DNA of 64,000 bases from Ruminococcaceae bacterium Marseille-P2935 (GTDB lineage: Bacteria > Bacillota > Clostridia > Oscillospirales > Ruminococcaceae), in the NCBI GenBank assembly GCA_900104565.1, contig LT629952.1:248001-312000 (forward strand). Reading direction: 5' to 3'. The position numbers and the translations under genes are program-made. A model generated the notes under the pieces. The model had not been told where the DNA came from, made no database searches, and saw only the letters and a program-made list of their open reading frames with translations. Within the stretch, counting starts at the first letter, position 1. Each line of letters begins with the position of its first letter. Below, piece by piece: positions 61,866 through 64,000 of the stretch.

Positions 61866-64000
61866 ATGCAAGATTTTGCTCATTTGCATGTACATACAGA
61901 ATACAGCCTTTTAGACGGTGCCTGCATCATAAAACGCCTGATTCAAAAGGTAAAGAATTTGGGGCAGAGCGCAGTCGCAATAACCGACCATGGTGTGATG
62001 TATGGGGTTATTGATTTTTATAAAGAGGCAAAGAAACAGGGAATTAAGCCAATTATTGGCTGTGAAGTCTATGTAGCCCCCAGAAGCCGTTTTGACAAGG
62101 TCAGCCGGGTGGATAATTCCCCCTGCCACCTTGTTTTGCTTTGTAAGGATAATGTGGGATATCAAAACCTGATCAGCATGGTTTCAAAGGGTTTTATCGA
62201 AGGGTTTTATACCAAGCCGCGTATTGATCATGAGCTGTTAAAAAGCCACAGTGAAGGCTTAATAGCATTGTCAGCCTGCTTAGCGGGAGAGATCCCACGG
62301 GCATTAATGGACGGAAATTATCAAAAAGCAAAAGAGACGGCACTTTTTTACCGGGATTTGTTTGGAAAAGAGAACTATTTTATTGAAATACAAGATCATG
62401 GCATTCGTCAGCAGAAAGAGATTCTGCCGGATTTGATCCGGCTGGCGAAAGAACTGGAGATTGGGTTGGTGGCAACTAATGACTGCCATTATGTTGACCG
62501 TGAAGACAGCAAAATGCAGCATGTATTGGTTTGTATTCAAACCAACCATACCGTAGATGAGGATATTGAAATTGAATTTCCAACCGACGAATTTTATATA
62601 AAATCCCGTGAGGAAATGGAGTCGGTTTTTCCCGGTCTGCAGGAGGCTTTTGACAATACGGTTAAAATTGCGCAGCGCTGTAATGTCGAGTTCGAATTTG
62701 GCAATATCAAGCTGCCCCGTTTTGTAGCTCCCGGAGGCCAGGATAATACGCAATATTTTAAAAATTTGTGTTATAGCGGGATGAAGCGCCATTATGGCGA
62801 GAACCCTCCGGATGCGGTGAGAGAGCGCTTGGAGTATGAGTTGAATGTAATCACCTCCATGGGATATGTGGACTATTACCTGATTGTGTTTGATTTTATA
62901 AACTACGCCAAAAGCGTGGGAATTCCGGTAGGGCCCGGAAGGGGCTCGGGTGCCGGCAGTATTGCCGCGTATTGTATTGGAATTACCGGAATAGACCCTA
63001 TGAAATACAATCTTCTATTTGAGCGCTTTTTAAACCCGGAACGTGTCAGCATGCCGGACTTTGACATTGATTTCTGCTACGAGCGCCGGCAGGAAGTGAT
63101 TGATTACGTGGTGCGAAAATATGGAAGCGACCATGTTGCACAGATTATTACCTTTGGAACAATGGCCGCCAAAGGTGCGATTCGAGATGTGGGACGGGCT
63201 TTGGGAATGAGTTATCAATCGGTGGATGTGATCGCTAAGCTGATTCCCAACGAACTGCATATGACTATTGAGAAGGCGCTCAATGCTTCCCCCGATTTAA
63301 AAGCAATGTATGCTGGTGACCCCAAGGTAAAAGAGCTGATCGATATGGCGCGTAAGGTAGAGGGCATTCCAAGGCATGCTTCCACCCATGCAGCCGGCGT
63401 GGTAATTACCAGGGATGAAGCGGAAAGTTATGTACCTTTACAGAAGAATGACGAATCCATAGTTACCCAGTTTACCATGACAACATTAGAAGAGCTCGGC
63501 CTTTTAAAGATGGATTTTCTCGGTTTGCGCAACCTGACGGTTATTCAGGATGCACAGAACATGATTGAAAAATATCGCCCGGGTTTTGATATGAATGCAA
63601 TCCCTACGGATGATGCCGCGGTGTACGAAATGCTGTCTCAAGGTCAGTCCAACGGTGTGTTCCAATTTGAATCTGCGGGTATGAAACAGGTGCTGATGCA
63701 GTTAAAGCCGGATTCCATTGAAGATTTAATCGCGGTAATTTCTCTTTATCGGCCGGGGCCGATGGATTCTATTCCAAAATATATTCGCAACCGTCACAAC
63801 CCTGCGCTGGTAACCTACAAACACCCAATTTTAAAGCCGATTTTGGACGTTACATATGGGTGTATTGTATATCAGGAGCAGGTGATGCAGATTTGCCGCC
63901 AGATGGCCGGTTATACCTATGGGAGGGCCGACCTGGTTCGCCGTGCCATGTCAAAAAAGAAGGCGGATGTCATGGAGAAAGAGCGGGTATTTTTTATTGA
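61866..64000 (+). CDS. dnaE: DNA polymerase III subunit alpha (5' part, cut by window end)
   Basis: About 711 codons are present, open to the right edge. The start is FAHLHVHTEYSLLDGA, the PHP domain. Later the C-family polymerase core shows GPGRGSGAGSIAAYCIGITG and the catalytic PDFDIDFCYERR, then HASTHAAGVVI and YRPGPMDSIP. AAAGGAG precedes the ATG. This is the DnaE-type (not PolC) alpha subunit. The C-terminal part lies outside the window. Confidence 0.97.
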   Translation, partial: MQDFAHLHVHTEYSLLDGACIIKRLIQKVKNLGQSAVAITDHGVMYGVIDFYKEAKKQGIKPIIGCEVYVAPRSRFDKVSRVDNSPCHLVLLCKDNVGYQNLISMVSKGFIEGFYTKPRIDHELLKSHSEGLIALSACLAGEIPRALMDGNYQKAKETALFYRDLFGKENYFIEIQDHGIRQQKEILPDLIRLAKELEIGLVATNDCHYVDREDSKMQHVLVCIQTNHTVDEDIEIEFPTDEFYIKSREEMESVFPGLQEAFDNTVKIAQRCNVEFEFGNIKLPRFVAPGGQDNTQYFKNLCYSGMKRHYGENPPDAVRERLEYELNVITSMGYVDYYLIVFDFINYAKSVGIPVGPGRGSGAGSIAAYCIGITGIDPMKYNLLFERFLNPERVSMPDFDIDFCYERRQEVIDYVVRKYGSDHVAQIITFGTMAAKGAIRDVGRALGMSYQSVDVIAKLIPNELHMTIEKALNASPDLKAMYAGDPKVKELIDMARKVEGIPRHASTHAAGVVITRDEAESYVPLQKNDESIVTQFTMTTLEELGLLKMDFLGLRNLTVIQDAQNMIEKYRPGFDMNAIPTDDAAVYEMLSQGQSNGVFQFESAGMKQVLMQLKPDSIEDLIAVISLYRPGPMDSIPKYIRNRHNPALVTYKHPILKPILDVTYGCIVYQEQVMQICRQMAGYTYGRADLVRRAMSKKKADVMEKERVFFI

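Overview
The window looks like a chromosomal segment of a low-to-moderate G+C, endospore-lineage Clostridia (Bacillota), probably close to the Oscillospiraceae/Ruminococcaceae. The basis is gene content and order: spoVB-like–mazG–hup–rqcP–yabP–yabQ–divIC–yabR; recJ–relA–dtd–MBL hydrolase–hemZ; hprK–glucokinase–murB–rapZ–whiA–dnaE; CIRCE–groES–groEL; a dnaD/dnaI pair; strong AGGAGG-type ribosome sites with frequent GTG and TTG starts; and many short hairpin–T-run terminators. The species cannot be named from sequence alone. No insertion sequence, prophage, CRISPR array or rRNA operon is visible.

Layout. 1-2340 is a thiamine salvage unit on the minus strand: TPP riboswitch with intrinsic terminator, thiW, and a cytX-like HMP permease behind its own structured leader. 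2513-4048 is a cardiolipin synthase. 4212-7141 is a unit with a conserved unknown protein, a 235-bp intergenic element bounded by a perfect 22-bp inverted repeat and encoding a 27-residue hydrophobic peptide behind a folded leader, an HD-GYP c-di-GMP phosphodiesterase with a membrane sensor, and a DUF5317-like membrane protein. 7235-16961 is a LacI-controlled catabolic cluster: NitT/TauT-type ABC transporter, PreA-like Fe-S flavoprotein, DapA-family lyase, Gfo/Idh/MocA oxidoreductase, two TIM-barrel sugar isomerase/epimerases and a YhcH-type protein. I cannot match this gene set to a characterised pathway.

17190-33431 is mainly core: base-excision repair glycosylase, recJ, relA/spoT, dtd, hemZ, the sporulation/cell-division run, an amidohydrolase, a fumarase alpha subunit with no partner beside it, and the long ribosome hibernation factor. 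33486-38840 holds a hydroxyacid dehydrogenase, dnaI/dnaD, a 671-bp gap with strong hairpins, a thymidine kinase with an altered P-loop and an M29-like aminopeptidase. 39089-44085 is a nucleoside-salvage patch: two very similar nucleoside hydrolases, a decayed third copy, a DMT transporter and a LacI regulator, with shared AAACGTTT-type operators. 44171-64000 has a zinc-ribbon membrane protein, groESL, tRNA-Thr(CGT), sbcDC, coaX, two glycosyltransferases, an FAD dehydrogenase and the hprK-to-dnaE run, with dnaE cut by the window end.

The best candidates for something undescribed are the inverted-repeat-bounded peptide element at 4949-5183 and the catabolic cluster at 7463-16889. Gene identities come from recognised motifs and family resemblance read by eye; no database search was run.
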